A DNA stretch of 64,000 bases from Adineta steineri (lineage: Eukaryota; Rotifera; Eurotatoria; Adinetida; Adinetidae): positions 16,449 through 80,448 of the forward strand of contig CAJNOI010000190.1 in NCBI GenBank assembly GCA_905250115.1, written 5' to 3'. Each line of letters starts with the position of its first letter. Position 1 is the stretch's first letter. Under the pieces are notes generated by a model, which saw nothing but the letters and a program-made list of their open reading frames with translations, was not told the origin of the DNA and did not search any database. Position numbers and translations under genes: made by a program. Below, one piece after another: positions 46,542 to 59,667 of the stretch.

Positions 46542-49500
46542 TTATGGAATAAAAGTAATTAAATAAGTTGGATAAACCACACGATTTTCATAGACAATAT
46601 AAACTTTACTACCTCCTGTGTCACCTGACACACTATTATATCGTAAAGTTGAAGCTTTCTCATTTTTCTTTGGAGGTCGACGTAAAGATGTATCACTTTT
46701 GCAATCATATACATCTCCTGTTAGAACTTGAGCAAGAAACACTTGCTTTTTCCCATTTGGTAAAGTATAAGCATAGCTTCCACAAGAATATGATGCGTTT
46801 TTTGCAAAATAGATACCAATTCCCCACAATCCATCGGAGCTAAACGTCATATCAAGACCATACTCGCCATTGTAAACTGTACTAGTTGGTGTATTTCTTG
46901 TTCCATGAAATAGTTCCAATTCAATTTGTGAATTAGACATAACACGTAATTCTTTTTTAAGTACTCGACGACGAAATGCGTAATGATTCCATAAACGTAC
47001 ATTTTGTATTCGTTCGATTTTATCAATTTTTATATTAGGCAGAGTTTCTTTCATACGATTTTCAATACTAGCAAAATCAGGATCATTTTTAGAAATAGGC
47101 ACTAAATTGCATCCTTCTTTTTGGTCACCCCATGCTTTCGGTATGCGCAATTCATCATCATTTTCTACTTGTGTTTTCAAAATATCTTCAGCATATAAAT
47201 CAATTTGTGATTTTGCATCTAATACACTTGTTTTGAAACCTTTTAATGTCATTGATAGTTGTCCTGAGGATTCTTGTTGAAAATCAATTTTAATATGCTG
47301 TTGAGCTACAATTTGACTGAGTACCATCCTATGATCATCCAGATTTTGGTCTAAATTTATAGAGAAAGATTCTGAAATCGTCGCTGAATCGATGGCTGAT
47401 CTAATCGCTTTCTGTGCTTGTTCAAGTGTTGCCTTGGTGATACCAGTAATATCCCAACTCTCTCTGGCAATAGTTATTTGTGGATCATATGAATCCAATG
47501 GTTTTGGACGATAAGAAACAGGTTTTGTTTTGTTTTGTCGTTGCTGTTGCACTACTACTAATGGATAGCGAATAAGATCTCTTCTAAAGCGAGTATCCTT
47601 TCTCATTTGAAATCCGCATACGAGTCGAGAATTGAGTGTATTAGGATTGTTTGCTATTAATGTCTTTACATCAGGAAAAAAATGGATGTTATAATCAATA
47701 ATAGTACCACTCGCTAAATTATCAACAGAAATTGTCAATTCTGATGAACTAGAATTTTTTAAATATTCTTGAAATGTATTTTCGATTTGACATATATCAT
47801 CATCATTATATATTTGTTCATAATTGTCATCTTGCCAACACCATTCAGCCGTTAACGGAGGTAATTCACAGTCTACAATAGCATCATCATTGTCTAAAAC
47901 TGCATTATTATGATCAATCGAAACTTCACGTGCAATTGAATTACATGCTGTATCATCCATATCTAGTAAAATAACTTTTTTCATCTTTGATTGTGGATAA
48001 TCAGCAAAGAATTGTTTTATTGCACGCACCACAATATTCGTACAATCAGCCAATGGAAAACCATAGGTTTTATCACTGATTGCTGGTAAAGCAACACTTG
48101 TACAACCTTCATTTTCAGCAAGTTTCAAACATTCTAAGATACAAGAAAATAATAATGAACGTTCTTGTTGATTTCCATCCATGTACTGAGGACCAATCGC
48201 ATGAATAATACATTTAAAAGGAAGACGACCAGCTGTTGTCTTCACTGCTTTACCTGCAGGAATAGGTAAGCCATTATTTTCAGTAATTATTTGTTTACAT
48301 TCTTCATCTAATGCTGAACCAGCAGCATTAGCAATCGCTTTATCTACACCACCTGCATGACGCAATGATCCATTTGCTGCATTTAAAATAGCATCAACGT
48401 TTCGTGCCTTTGTAATATCACCTTTCTCTACGGCAATAGTTTGACCACGATTATTTACCATGATTGTGATAGTCGGGTTCGTATCATCATCACTCTTGTT
48501 GGATGAAGAATGAGTCTTATCAGCGTTAACATCTCGAATAATAGTATTTGTTTCACGTTCAATACGTTTTATTGGTTCATAGGCATTAGTTCGCATAAAA
48601 TCTGATTCGATCGATGATAATTGTATACGATATGTAGTGATCTTTCTTTGAATATTATTAATAATAAGATTGATCTTTTGTTTGAATTCAATGATGATTT
48701 CAGAAGGACCATGTAGTGTTAACCCATGAGGATTTTTCAATTCGAGAAAAATTTTTTGACATTTTGCTTCGTCGAGTAAAGAACCGATGTTTTGATTGAA
48801 AAATCGACGAATATTTAATGGAATACGAATGAATTCCGAAATACGTTCCACTTGAATTTTCTTTTCTTCTCTCAAACTTAACAGTGCTTCTTTAATTTCT
48901 TCTGCAATCATTTTTGACTGTGCAGGAATAGTAACTGTGCTCGTATCTCGATCCAATCGTATTTCAGCATCCCATTGTCGACAAAATTCATCGAGTGACG
49001 GTATTTTTTTTACGAGTAATGCGTTAACCATTGCTCGGTAATCTTCTCCAGATGGTTTCCAAATCGTATATCCTTCAACAATATCCTGGCATTGTTCAAC
49101 GACATCATCAACTGCTAATTCATTGAAACCAACTATTGATATAGTAATTTTTGATGTTGTTTCTCTTCTTTCGACTGTTGCATAGGTTTTGATCCACCCT
49201 ATTGCTTCACAATCAGGTGAATCTTGAAATTTTTGTAGACGCATACAAATAATAGAACAAATGTTCCTTGAAACATCCCAAGTCTGACAAGGAAAATGTT
49301 TTTGTTTTTCAAATAAATTTTCAAGAAAATCTTCAACATGTGTTTGAGCAAGACTAATGCGTGAGGTAGAACCAGTTAGTTTTAAATAACCATGATCACT
49401 ATCATCTTGTTGATCATCTTTATGTTTACGAGAAGACGATGAAAATGGAATTGTTATCTTTATACAATGAGTTTTTTCTAGTTTTTTAATATCCGATGAA

Positions 49501-52500
49501 GCTTTTGTTCGAAGGAAAATTGCCATTACTTTTGATATAGGAAGTTGTATTTCAGCCTTAACATTATCATCTAGCCAGTTTTTTATTTTCGGCACAGCAT
49601 TTTTGACGTGATTTTGAAATCCTGTTACGTTGACATGCCATACACCATTTGTATAATTTATAAAAATTCGTACGATAGAATTTGTATCAGACTGAGTAAG
49701 ACTAGTGAGATAGTTTTTAATTCGAAAACATTGTTCACGAATTGGATTATACTTTTGAGGAGAAGGTTTCTCATTTCGTGATTGACTTAAAATCCAAGTA
49801 ATTTCATCTTGTGACAATGCCCATGCTTGTCTGTTTAAAGAATAATTTTTTAATTCTTTTGTAGCTTTGGATAATAACTCTTTTGAATCACTACATAATG
49901 TCACTTGTTTAAATTTGCGAGCGCAAATACCATTGGGCCTAAAATTGTCAGGTTTAGTTGTTGTACTTGATGAGGCATTCGAACTTTCACTTGCGGCATC
50001 ATCATCATCATCATCATCATCGTTGTCTTCGGAGTGATTTTCGTCGCGATCATTATCGTTTTGATTATAAACACGAATCGTATCTACAGAAGTGTTTGTT
50101 GATGTTTGACGAAAAGAAATTCCCACAGAATATTTCTGTGAAAAACGCTTCAATAAAGGTCGTTGGCATTTTGTCTGTAAATATTTCTTCATATTACAGG
50201 GGATCGTCACATATTGCTCATGAAGTGTTTCTTTTAGATAATATTCCGTATTTGAAATTACTAAACTATCACCTATCAAGTGAAGTTTACCATCTTTGAT
50301 TTTCACATCCTTAATACCTGGTTTGTTGCGAATAGTACTGAGAATTTTGTCGCCAAAAAATTCAAGAAAATTACACTGAGCACCATTCAATTCAATTATC
50401 TCTTGTATTGGTTCCTTTGCAGATTGAGGTAAAACTTTTCGCTTAACGGACGGTGTTGAAGACGTGATATCTATTTGTTTTGATGCTTCAGCATGTTGAG
50501 ATGTATGTATGTGTATACCCAGTTTGTCTCCGCATTGGTGTCTATTTCAACAAAAAGAAATTGTACGTCTGGAATGACCTGTGGGAGGGTGTGTGAGTGG
50601 GTGGGAGTTAGGGTGTGGGGTGGGCGTGAGCCTGGATATAGCGTTAATCATAAACCCATACACCCTTAGTTAGCTGTAAATATTAACGTGAAAAATGAGT
50701 ATACACTTACTCAGCAATGTCTTTTGTTTTTTGATTTGTTGCAAGTTTTGGTTTTACTGGTATTTCTAGTCGATTTGATGTATCTTTCGATAATCTATTA
50801 TTGAGTGTTTTCGTTTCCGATTGTGAGTTATCAGTTGTTGCTGTTGTAGAACGTTTAGTAGTTTTTTTCCTAACACACGTTGTAGAATAAAAGATTATAT
50901 AAACAAAACCTTTAAAAACTCTCACGATATAGGTAGTAGACTATTATCTAGTGATTCATTATTATCAGCCTCTTTAACTGATTTTTCCTGAACCTTCTTT
51001 CGATCCATAGCTTCTTTATAACTGTTTCTATCAAGCCAATTTTTGAATGCTTCATCTCGAATTTCCATTGTTGTTGCATCGTTAATACCTCTTATTTTTT
51101 GTGGAGATGGATTAATTTTTGGCTTTTCATGCCATTGATAATATCTTTCTACAGCTTTTGAGAAAAGTTTTTGTAAGATACTATTTGAGTTACACGTTGG
51201 TTTACCAGTTTTTCTCATAAATTCTGGCCAACTTTCATAATATTTCGCTTGAAATGGTCGGATTTCTGCTATAGCAACAAATTTTCCAGTTTTAGGTGAA
51301 TCAACCGCAAGAGCAAATAATTCAGCTAATTTTTTACAAGGTTCAGAGAACGAATGTTTTTCGTGTTTATCTGCAACAACAGTATGAGTATTTGCGATCA
51401 TGCCTAGAATGACTCCAGCCTCAAATGATTCAACAATATGATTAACAATGATTTGCTGATTAATTAATGATACTTCTGTTTTTTTTGCTGCTTCATATGA
51501 TAAAGGTTCAACATTCCGTTCTATTCTTAAATGATCACCCCAATAAACCCAATATTTATCACCATCTAAATCGGAACCAGCTATTTCATTTGGATGTGGG
51601 CGATGGCCATTGATTGGAAATACAATGACATCACGCATACATTCTTCTAGTTTACGATTACGAACAGCTTGCAATTGACGAAAATCACCGGGCCATAGAC
51701 ATGGATTTTTTGTAACGAGAATCGGGCCTCAAAAGAAATCATCATATTAAAAAAATCAACTACGTAGTTATGTCGATGCAACTTACCAGTAATCACACGA
51801 AATTTTCGTTGACCATTGTTTGCTGCATTTAATGATGAACATTGTATGAAGCATTCACCATATTTCAGTTCGCCAGTTTCGTCTGCTACACCAAATAAAT
51901 TTCGACCATCTTCTGGCGGAATAGGTATTCGATTTGTAATTAAATTATCTTTTCTATAAGAAATAGTTCAGTTAAATTATTATGTCTTATTTTTCTAGAT
52001 AGCAAAAAATTATTTACTTACGATAATGAATAAGAAGCATTTTTCTGTACTGCAATATCGATTGCACGCGGTTGTTGATCGTCAGGAACTTCCCATTGAG
52101 TAAATCCCCGATTTTGAAAAGCAATAAATACATCATCAGAATTTCCCAAATCACTTAGAAGGCGAATTACTTGATTGTTCAATGTTAATGTCACTAAATA
52201 ATTGAATACAATATGTTTTTTAAACTTATAAATATGAATAGGTTACTTGGTCGAGCAAATTCACATATTTCCAAATTCCAATCATCACTTGGAAATTTCA
52301 TCATTGAGTCACGTACAGAAATATAATAGTCATTCAGTGTTGAATTTGGATCAATAGCCACGATACCTTTACAACCAGCGACGCGTATTTGATATGCGGA
52401 TGGAATATCTTCCTAAAGTTAGCAAGAAATAAATAAAAAGTTTGATTCTCTTGAACAAACTTTGCTGTATAAAGGAATATGCATTTGTTGAGCTACACGT

Positions 52501-54462
52501 CCAGCTAAACCCCATGATATTTTACCAATACCATCCGTAAAACAATATTCAATTCCTTTGGCATCGTTTCTCTTAATATCGTTCTCTTCATAAACATAAT
52601 ATGCTGTATCATTTGAACGTATATTACTTTTGTTTGCTACTTTAACCAACGTAATCTACAGAATAACATTATATATATATATATAAATATATGACGAAGT
52701 ATTTTGTACAAAAGACACTTACACCTATCGGCCATGTGGTAGAAAAGTATTGACCAACACGAGCAATATATGTAGAAATATTTTTTATTTTATCAAAATT
52801 TCCTAGTAAATCATGTGCGTCTTTCATAGTTTTTAAATTCGGAGGTAAATCAATAAACCAAAAGCACATTTCTTTCATTTGACCTGTGCTTGCACCCATA
52901 TATTTAAAAGTTCTATTCAATAATTCAATTCCATTGAGCATTGCATTTTTTAATCTATGCTTAATACTTGAACTGGAAACATGTAATCGTCGATTATCTT
53001 CGTCACGGAAATGCACAAGAAGAAATCGTTCTGGGCCACCAAATCTATATAGAAACTCTTAGCTTTAATATCAATGAAAAAAAACGAATGATCAAATAAA
53101 TTTACTGAGGATTTCTTAAAGCTCGACTTCCGGTTGTAACTTCAAGTGGGTGAAAGATAATATTTAATGGTGCTAATGTACAAAAGGCAACTTTAAGTCG
53201 TTGTTTGTTTCCAACCAATACTGCCTGTTCGTCCATATTACTATCTATTCTTTTTCTTGTTTCATTATAATCTTTTTCAGTTCGTCTTAAATCATATCCA
53301 TGATCGTTACATAATTGTTCAACTACATAACAACATAGAGTATAACGTTCATCGATATTCCATTTATTCCAATTTAATTCTTGATCAGTTAATTGTGCCC
53401 ATTTATCTTGAAATAAAAATCCAAGTGACATAAGCATCTGTAGAGCATACCGATCTTGAAATGATGCATTTCTATAATTAAATGGATCAGGTGTTTGATT
53501 TTGATTTTTTTTTGTTGACCAATTCGATATTTTGAAAGTAGAAAAATTAATATGATATCGTTCAGGGTGATCGATTAAAAAATAAGAAAGAAACATCCAA
53601 ACGCTTTCTTTTGGTGGTATAAAATATAAAACCAAATCTGAACATTGTCCAATATCTGTAACAAACTCAACATTCTGTTGATCAGCACATATTCTAAAAG
53701 AAATGAGAAAAAAAATAATTAAGTAATAACAACAAAAAATAATCTAAATATGATAACCGTACCTAACTGATTTAGTATTTAGATTTTTACCACTTTTATC
53801 TCCACCTTTGATTGGTTCCAGTCGATAAACATTTGGCGCATATTTAAGTGGAAGTAAAACATAAATTCCATTTTCTGCATTGTCTTTATTAACTAAAATA
53901 TTCTTTCTTTGGATTGAAACAAATGGAATAACAATACGTATATCTTCAAATTCAATATATAGAGTATCTGGTATTGATCTTGATGGTATAAATGAAAGTT
54001 TAACAATTTTATTATCGAATGAATTATGTGAATAAAATTGACTATATGATCGAAGTGAACCAAATAAACATGATGCATAAAATGTTGTTCCTTGCTGGTA
54101 AATATCAGCCGAAGTTGTTGCTAATGAACGTCGCATAAGTAAATCAAGAGGATTCGAGAGAATATTAAACCAAACAGGTGAGTTTTCATTTGATAATACA
54201 TGTGCAAGTTGATCACGAACTTTATTAGCCTCCTCACGTGTCAATGTAAACTTAATACTATCATTTCCATTTTCTCCACAATTCCTTATACCTCTCTTAT
54301 CAAATGTGTTTGGACATACAAAACTAATATAAAATAGATATTTTCAAATGGAAAATAAAAATTATCAAATAACAATACATACGTTTCGATATTGGAAGCA
54401 AGTTGTTCAGCAGCTTTCTTCGATGGTATATGTTTAAATTCACAGTGAATCAATCCGCTCAT
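46542..54462 (-). CDS. Fused RdRP - KH - macro - WWE - PARP protein
   Basis: Eleven exons on the minus strand: 54383..54462, 53763..54323, 53106..53693, 52723..53044, 52461..52655, 52247..52412, 52022..52193, 51787..51953, 50926..51727, 50711..50869 and 46542..50541. All introns are GT-AG, all phases close, 2,403 residues. Residues about 1-1000 are a cellular RNA-dependent RNA polymerase: RFLLVHF, a GASTGQMKEMCFWF block, CFTDGIGKIS, YQIRVAGCKGIVAIDP, RDSMMKF and the catalytic DLDGD (803-807). The C-terminal module has KH-like repeats, an Asp-rich tract, a macro domain (about 1770-1940; DAILNAANGSLRHAGGVD), a WWE domain (EWCWQDD ... RFRRDLIRYP), a further KH-like repeat and a PARP catalytic domain (about 2200-2403; FHGTR His 2283, GIYFAKNASYS, YPTYLITF) without the PARP1-type Glu, hence a mono-ADP-ribosyltransferase. 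The alternative is two adjacent genes with a stop at 50707-50713. Confidence 0.75.
50580..50674. repeat. Telomere-like hairpin in the intron joining RdRP and PARP halves
   Basis: Plus strand carries GTGGGAGGGTGTGTGAGTGG, then TTAGGGTGTGGGGTGGGCG; the facing side (CCCATACACCCTTAGTTA) is shorter. It lies inside the 169-nt intron 50542-50710, the intron that decides whether the two halves are one gene. Confidence 0.55.
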
Positions 54463-54522
54463 ATCTATAAAAAATATATTTTACTAAAAAGTAAACAAAA
54501 TTAATTATTTTTAGCTGAAAAT

Positions 54523-54595
54523 GTTAGGATGAGAGTGTGGGTGAGTATCAGAGTGGTTGAGAGATGTAGCGAACACCCACACCCACACTCTTAGC
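54523..54595. repeat. Telomere-like hairpin upstream of RdRP gene
   Basis: TTAGGATGAGAGTGTGGGTG faces CACCCACACCCACACTCTTA across about 30 bp; 61 bp from the ATG, so within or beside the promoter or 5' leader (an acceptor-like TTATAG precedes the ATG). Confidence 0.65.
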
Positions 54596-55123
54596 GTTTC
54601 CTCTTTTGCAAACTATCAAAGAAACAAAACAAGTTACAAAAACGAACACCCCTGTGACATCTAGAATCATTGAAAAGTCACAACACTGACCTCGAAATCT
54701 AAGTGAAATTAAGGCTTATGAGAACTTTTGTAGTAAAAATGGGCAACAGTTTATACAAGGATATCCATTTAAACTTTACATCACATACACACTGATCTCG
54801 AAAAGAAAAAAAACGCTGTACAGCAAAATGGGTCGAGCAATATTTATTGACTTTGGTTATTTGCAAATCACTTGTTATTCTGTCTTTTGATGTATATGCT
54901 AGTAATAGTTTCTTTCGTTGGAATGAATAAAAGTATGTGCAGCATACATAATTCACCATTTATATATGAATCTGAATAAACTATTTTATCTCGGTTTTTT
55001 CAAAAATGATAAACAAGATTATATATCTAAGTCGGTACGAAGTATTTGCTTTGCTTTTATTGATGATGATATTATGTATCTTCATAGAGTTTCTTCTCTG
55101 CTTGGAAAAGATAAGAATAAAAA

Positions 55124-55236
55124 TCTTAAGGATGTGAGTGTGGTTGACGGTGTAACTATAGGCGTGGGTGTGAGTGGGAGTCTAGGTGTTAGTGCTTTTA
55201 TTTTTATTTTACCCACACTCATACCCACACTCAGTT
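55124..55236. repeat. Telomere-like hairpin, long form
   Basis: CTTAAGGATGTGAGTGTGG and GGCGTGGGTGTGAGTGGGAG on one side face ACCCACACTCATACCCACACTCA on the other across an (A/T)-rich centre. Confidence 0.6.
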
Positions 55237-55312
55237 ATTCTCCTTTGAGAAATATTGTAATACAAATATTTTGGGTGAATCATTGTATATGAAGTCATGT
55301 ATAGAATAAGGA

Positions 55313-55380
55313 ACGAGGGTGTGTGCCGGTGTGGATAGAATAAAAATAAAACGCCAACACCTACACCCACACCCTCAAGA
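55313..55380. repeat. Telomere-like hairpin
   Basis: ACGAGGGTGTGTGCCGGTGTGG faces CCAACACCTACACCCACACCCTCAAGA around the loop GATAGAATAAAAATAAAACG. Only 75 bp from the previous copy. Confidence 0.65.
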
Positions 55381-56837
55381 TGGACGTATTCACCAAACTC
55401 ACGGGATCCAATATAATGCACAAAACTCAGAGAACTCCTAGAGTAAAAGAACTCTACCAAACTGATATAAGTCACGAAAGTAAACAAATAACTAGTTTGT
55501 GCGAGTTGTAAGAACATCAAAAAATCGTGAAGCTAAAGGAACTAAGAAATTATGAGAATTCTTAAAATTGAAGGAACTTGTATAACAATCGAAAGTCTCG
55601 AACGCAGGTATCGTATAGATCACAAGGACGTTAGGAAAGCTGGGAATTGAAAAAATGAAGAGCAGGCAGAAAATTCATGTAGAGGATGATAATATATTAC
55701 TCATATCCACACTCTGTTAGATTCCTTGAGTTCCGTGCAGTCGATCGATTCTAGTTGGTTTATAGGTTCACAAATTTTCAAGAGTTCCGAACTCCCAGAA
55801 CTTCGACACATCTCTTCTTCTAATGATTTGAATGTAAAACTTACCCGAATGAAATTGTTTAAATGAGGTAACTTGAAAAAATTGTAATAGTTTGTAAATT
55901 TCGGATGGTATTGTATGTGTGTGAGACTGAATGTTTTTTTCGCTGAATGATTCGCTTGTTTTTTTTTTATAAAGTAATAACATTTGCCAGTTTTTTTTTC
56001 TTTTTTTCCTACCACGCATTTTATTACGAAAGAATGTGGAAAGATTGAAAAGAAGACATTGAAGGTCCACAATACATAAGAAATGTTATTGGAAAGAAAG
56101 AGAAAAAAAATTCATATGAAATGATGTGGATTTAAGTGCTATGTAATTAAATATTGTTGATAGAAAACTGTATTCTTTGTGATGAAAGATAGATATGTCT
56201 TTGAAAAAAGAAATAAAAATCTGATGAAATAGGAAATTATGTTATTCATCAAAGTTAGTTTTATCAACGCACATAAATCGTCGACACCATATTGAGAGTG
56301 TCGATGTCTAATATATCCTTAATGCACGTATACATTCATCCTCATCTACACTCTAACTCTAGTAACGTTCCTATTCACAAAATATTCAGTCGACAAAATA
56401 CTTTCCCATAGAAAAAACTTCTCCGTAAAGTACGTTCATTAACTTTTATATTTGAATGACGAACATCTTATTGTTAAACAGAAGTTGCTGCATCAAAGAA
56501 AAATTGTGAAGAGTGAGTTGATTTGATTTTTTGATAAATTATATTATGCTTTTATTTGAAAGAGAAGAAATCTTTTAAGAAAAATTCATTTAGGAGAATT
56601 AAGAAAATCGTTTCTGTATTGAAATTAAAAACAAAATCTTTTGATGAATATCGGTTAGATTTTCATGATTTTGAATTTAATTATTTCACTTCTTTTTCAT
56701 TAAATTCAACGATTTTAGTATTAAAAATAACAAAAATTTCATGTCGAAAATAAATAAAACATTTATTTAAATAACTATTCACAAATAGATTTCCTATTCG
56801 AATTCAATTTTATTTTCTTCATCTTCTTCAGTTGTGA

Positions 56838-56910
56838 CAGGGTGTGGGTGTGCGTGTCGGTAGATTTTATCTTCTTTTAGAATCACAGGCACCCCCAGAC
56901 CTTCAAGATG
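56838..56910. repeat. Telomere-like hairpin
   Basis: ACAGGGTGTGGGTGTGCGTG faces CAGGCACCCCCAGACCTTCAAGA; loop about 30 bp, T-rich. Confidence 0.55.
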
Positions 56911-57776
56911 CAACACCAATAAGTTTTTGTCAAAGAATGGTGTCTATTCTGCTCATCTTAATACGATAGTTTTTACTTTTAATCAGAATTTTTTTCGTTT
57001 TTCTTTTTAAATATTTATTATATGAAAAATCACAAGTATTTGAAATATTTCACGGGTAACTCTCAATTAATGTCGCTTTTTACGTATGAACATATTCTTT
57101 TCGTTCTCCAAAATTGTTCTTGTGTAACTATGTGAAGCTGCGTAACACGTTATGTTTTTAGTTATCTGTATAAGTTTTCTGTATGTGAAAGGGCGTGAAT
57201 ATTTAGTTTTTAATAAAAATATTTGTTGATGTAAATCAACAATTTAACAGGCGAGAAAAATCGGTGATTAATCGACGTTCAAGTACATGAGAATACAATC
57301 AAACAAGATTGATTTCTGAAACAAAGAGCGACATAACATTCTTAGATGTGAATCAAGTTGTAAAACGTTATTTTGAACTAGTAGCTATATCCTTGTCTGA
57401 GATGCAAATGAAACGGAGAAAGTTTATTTTATTTTGACGAAACAGATGTATCTATTGTATGCTTTTTCGTCGACACGAAGACTTAGATTCATCAGCCATT
57501 TACATAGAAGCATCTATCCACATCTCAGCCAAACACTTCATCTTCATTCTCAATCGCACTCATGATGTATATTAATAAACAGTTTGATTGTAATGAATAA
57601 GTTCTCTGTATTAAAGAAATTTATTTTTTGATGAGATCAACAACAACAAAAGCGATATAAAGTGAATATACTTAATAAACAACACTTAAATATTATTTGA
57701 ATATACAACATAAAGAGAATGATACGTTAAATTACAACACAATATTAATATTGTTTCACTGTAATAGATCATTTTC

Positions 57777-58868
57777 TTATGTTCCAGTTCGAATAGTGGG
57801 ACGAGTTTGAGCAATATTAACATGTGGACGTCTTCGATTAAACCAAATACGAATATCATTCGTCAGTTCGGATATTGCAATACTTGTTGTTAATGGTGCA
57901 CTTAACACAGGAATATAAATCAAACCAATTAATAACCAATTACTATTGAGCTCTAGTAAGAGTGGAGTTGAATGTACTATATTGATGACTGTAGCAATAC
58001 TTATAAGTAACCAAGAAATATATAACATTCCCGTAACTGATAAAAGTTGTAATACCATTCCTTTATTTTTTTGCCAAATATTTTTTTGTAACATTCGTCG
58101 TTTATGAAGAATAACTCTTGTAAGAATAAAACCGTTTGAGAAAATGATGACAAATAATGGTGCTACAAACGTCAAAATCCACACAAATAGCCCAAAATCT
58201 CGAATTAATATAGAACATACACTGCCACATACAATAGCATTATAATTAAATTGAGTTTGACATGGATAGAGCACTGAAAAACTGAATACAAAGACTACCG
58301 AAATGATAAGTATTAAAAACATTGGCATATAATGTAGAATGTTCTTGTATCTGTTAACACAAAGTGATATTATCAATAGAATTATATATTTAAATTAACT
58401 TACTTGAGTAGAAATTGATTATGAAATACGAGTAAGTAACGTTCAACTGATAAATAAGCATTTAAATACATAGTACACATATTAAGAGCAGAAATTAGTA
58501 TATACCAATATGTACAAAATGTATAGTTCGGAATTGGTACTTCACCTCGATGAAGAAACATTATTGTAAGAGGTAAATCAAATGTAGCCTGTATAAATAA
58601 AATCTTTTGTTTTTCTACAGATAATATTCATGTATATATATCTTTTTACCTGAATAAAATAAATCAAGAAAAGACAAAAGATCAACTGATTATTTATTTT
58701 TTTAAATATTTCTTTGTTTTGTATCACACGATAGAATACAAGACATGAACCAGCAACAGATGGTAAAATCAAAGTGATCAGAAAACCAAATGTAATTTTT
58801 CGAGCAAGTATATTATTTAATATAGTTCCGGCACTGCTTCCACTACTATCATTTGAAGATAAACTCAT
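57777..58868 (-). CDS. Class A GPCR (3 exons)
   Basis: Exons complement(58650..58868), complement(58404..58588) and complement(57777..58350), introns 61 and 53 nt, phases closing, 325 residues. A Ser/Asn-rich N-terminus precedes TM1 (ITFGFLITLILPSVAGSCLVFY); TM3 follows FCTYWYILISALNMCTMYLNAYL and ends with SVERYLLVF (ERY); ECL2 carries cysteines (YPCQTQF, CGSVCSIL); TM6 and TM7 follow, with a basic tail ending RPTIRTGT. Layout matches the receptor at 45422-46369, from which it differs by having introns. The ligand is not predictable; plasma-membrane signalling is assumed from family. Confidence 0.85.
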
Positions 58869-59275
58869 TTGTTTTTCTCTTTCGCTCTTTTTAACAATAG
58901 AATCTAGAATAAATAATATGTATATATCCTGGCAAGTCTATTACAGTCTTTGATTTAAATATAAGAGAAGGAAAATATAATTATACTTACTCGCCAAGTT
59001 GATAGATTTAACAGAGATTTTAAAAAGAGATTCCTTAGTGAATGTATTCATACAGCGAGTATGACTTGTCAGCATGAGAACTCAGATAACTCGATTACTT
59101 TTGTAAGTATATACCTACTGAGTACTCAGCTACAAAATAATATCATATGAGTAGTCCAATGAAGTAATGGTGTATGAATACCTTCACTAGGATTGTTTGC
59201 TACTTAGAATACTCAACAGGGGATTATTTCATCTGTCGTTTTCTTCTTCTATCTATCTTTAATATATATCAGAGA
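58869..59275. other. Intergenic, upstream of GPCR
   Basis: No gene or repeat recognised. Confidence 0.4.
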
Positions 59276-59410
59276 CCGAAACGGGGATGATTTTTTATCC
59301 TTCGCCTCGCTTCGCTTCGAGAAAATCTCACCCCGCCTCGCTTCGCCCCGAGAAGAGTCCACCCCGCCTCGCCTCGCTTCTCCACAGGCTCTCCCCGCTT
59401 CGCTTCGTCT
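59276..59410. repeat. GC-rich degenerate tandem repeat beside assembly gap
   Basis: Repeats of CCCCGCCTCGCTTCGC-like units with variants of CTTCGCTTCGAGAA; strongly GC-rich in an AT-rich neighbourhood. Non-coding. Confidence 0.65.
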
Positions 59411-59567
59411 ACAAAAATAACTTTTTTCATTTGAAAATATAATTTATTTTATTGTATATTTAAAAAATTTCAAGAAAGAAAAATACAAGAAAAGAATTTT
59501 TAACTTTTAATATCGATCAGTTCTTTTTTCTATTATTCTCAATTGACCGTAAAAATAAAATATCATT

Positions 59568-59667
59568 NNNNNNNNNNNNNNNNNNNNNNNNNNNNNNNNN
59601 NNNNNNNNNNNNNNNNNNNNNNNNNNNNNNNNNNNNNNNNNNNNNNNNNNNNNNNNNNNNNNNNNNN
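59568..59667. other. Assembly gap (100 N)
   Basis: Exactly 100 undetermined bases, a length often used for gaps of unknown size. The gap cuts the ABC transporter gene. Confidence 0.99.

Larger units (their letters stand above)
54596..57776. other. Gene-free 3.2 kb region with a hairpin cluster
   Basis: Upstream of the RdRP gene and downstream of a GPCR. Several overlapping open frames on both strands (54699-56072, 56556-56753) have no family resemblance. Three telomere-like hairpins (55124-55236, 55313-55380, 56838-56910) and repeated GAACT-containing short motifs at 55430-55590 are the only structure seen. Confidence 0.5.

Noticed and set aside
49980..50030. His-rich frame (HHHHHHHH) on the plus strand
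   Set aside because: Antisense of the (GAT)n tract encoding the Asp run of the RdRP-PARP protein.
50707..50713. TAA as the natural end of the RdRP gene
   Set aside because: Kept as the alternative model, but the overlapping GTAAGT donor, in-frame acceptor and missing ATG downstream favour splicing through.
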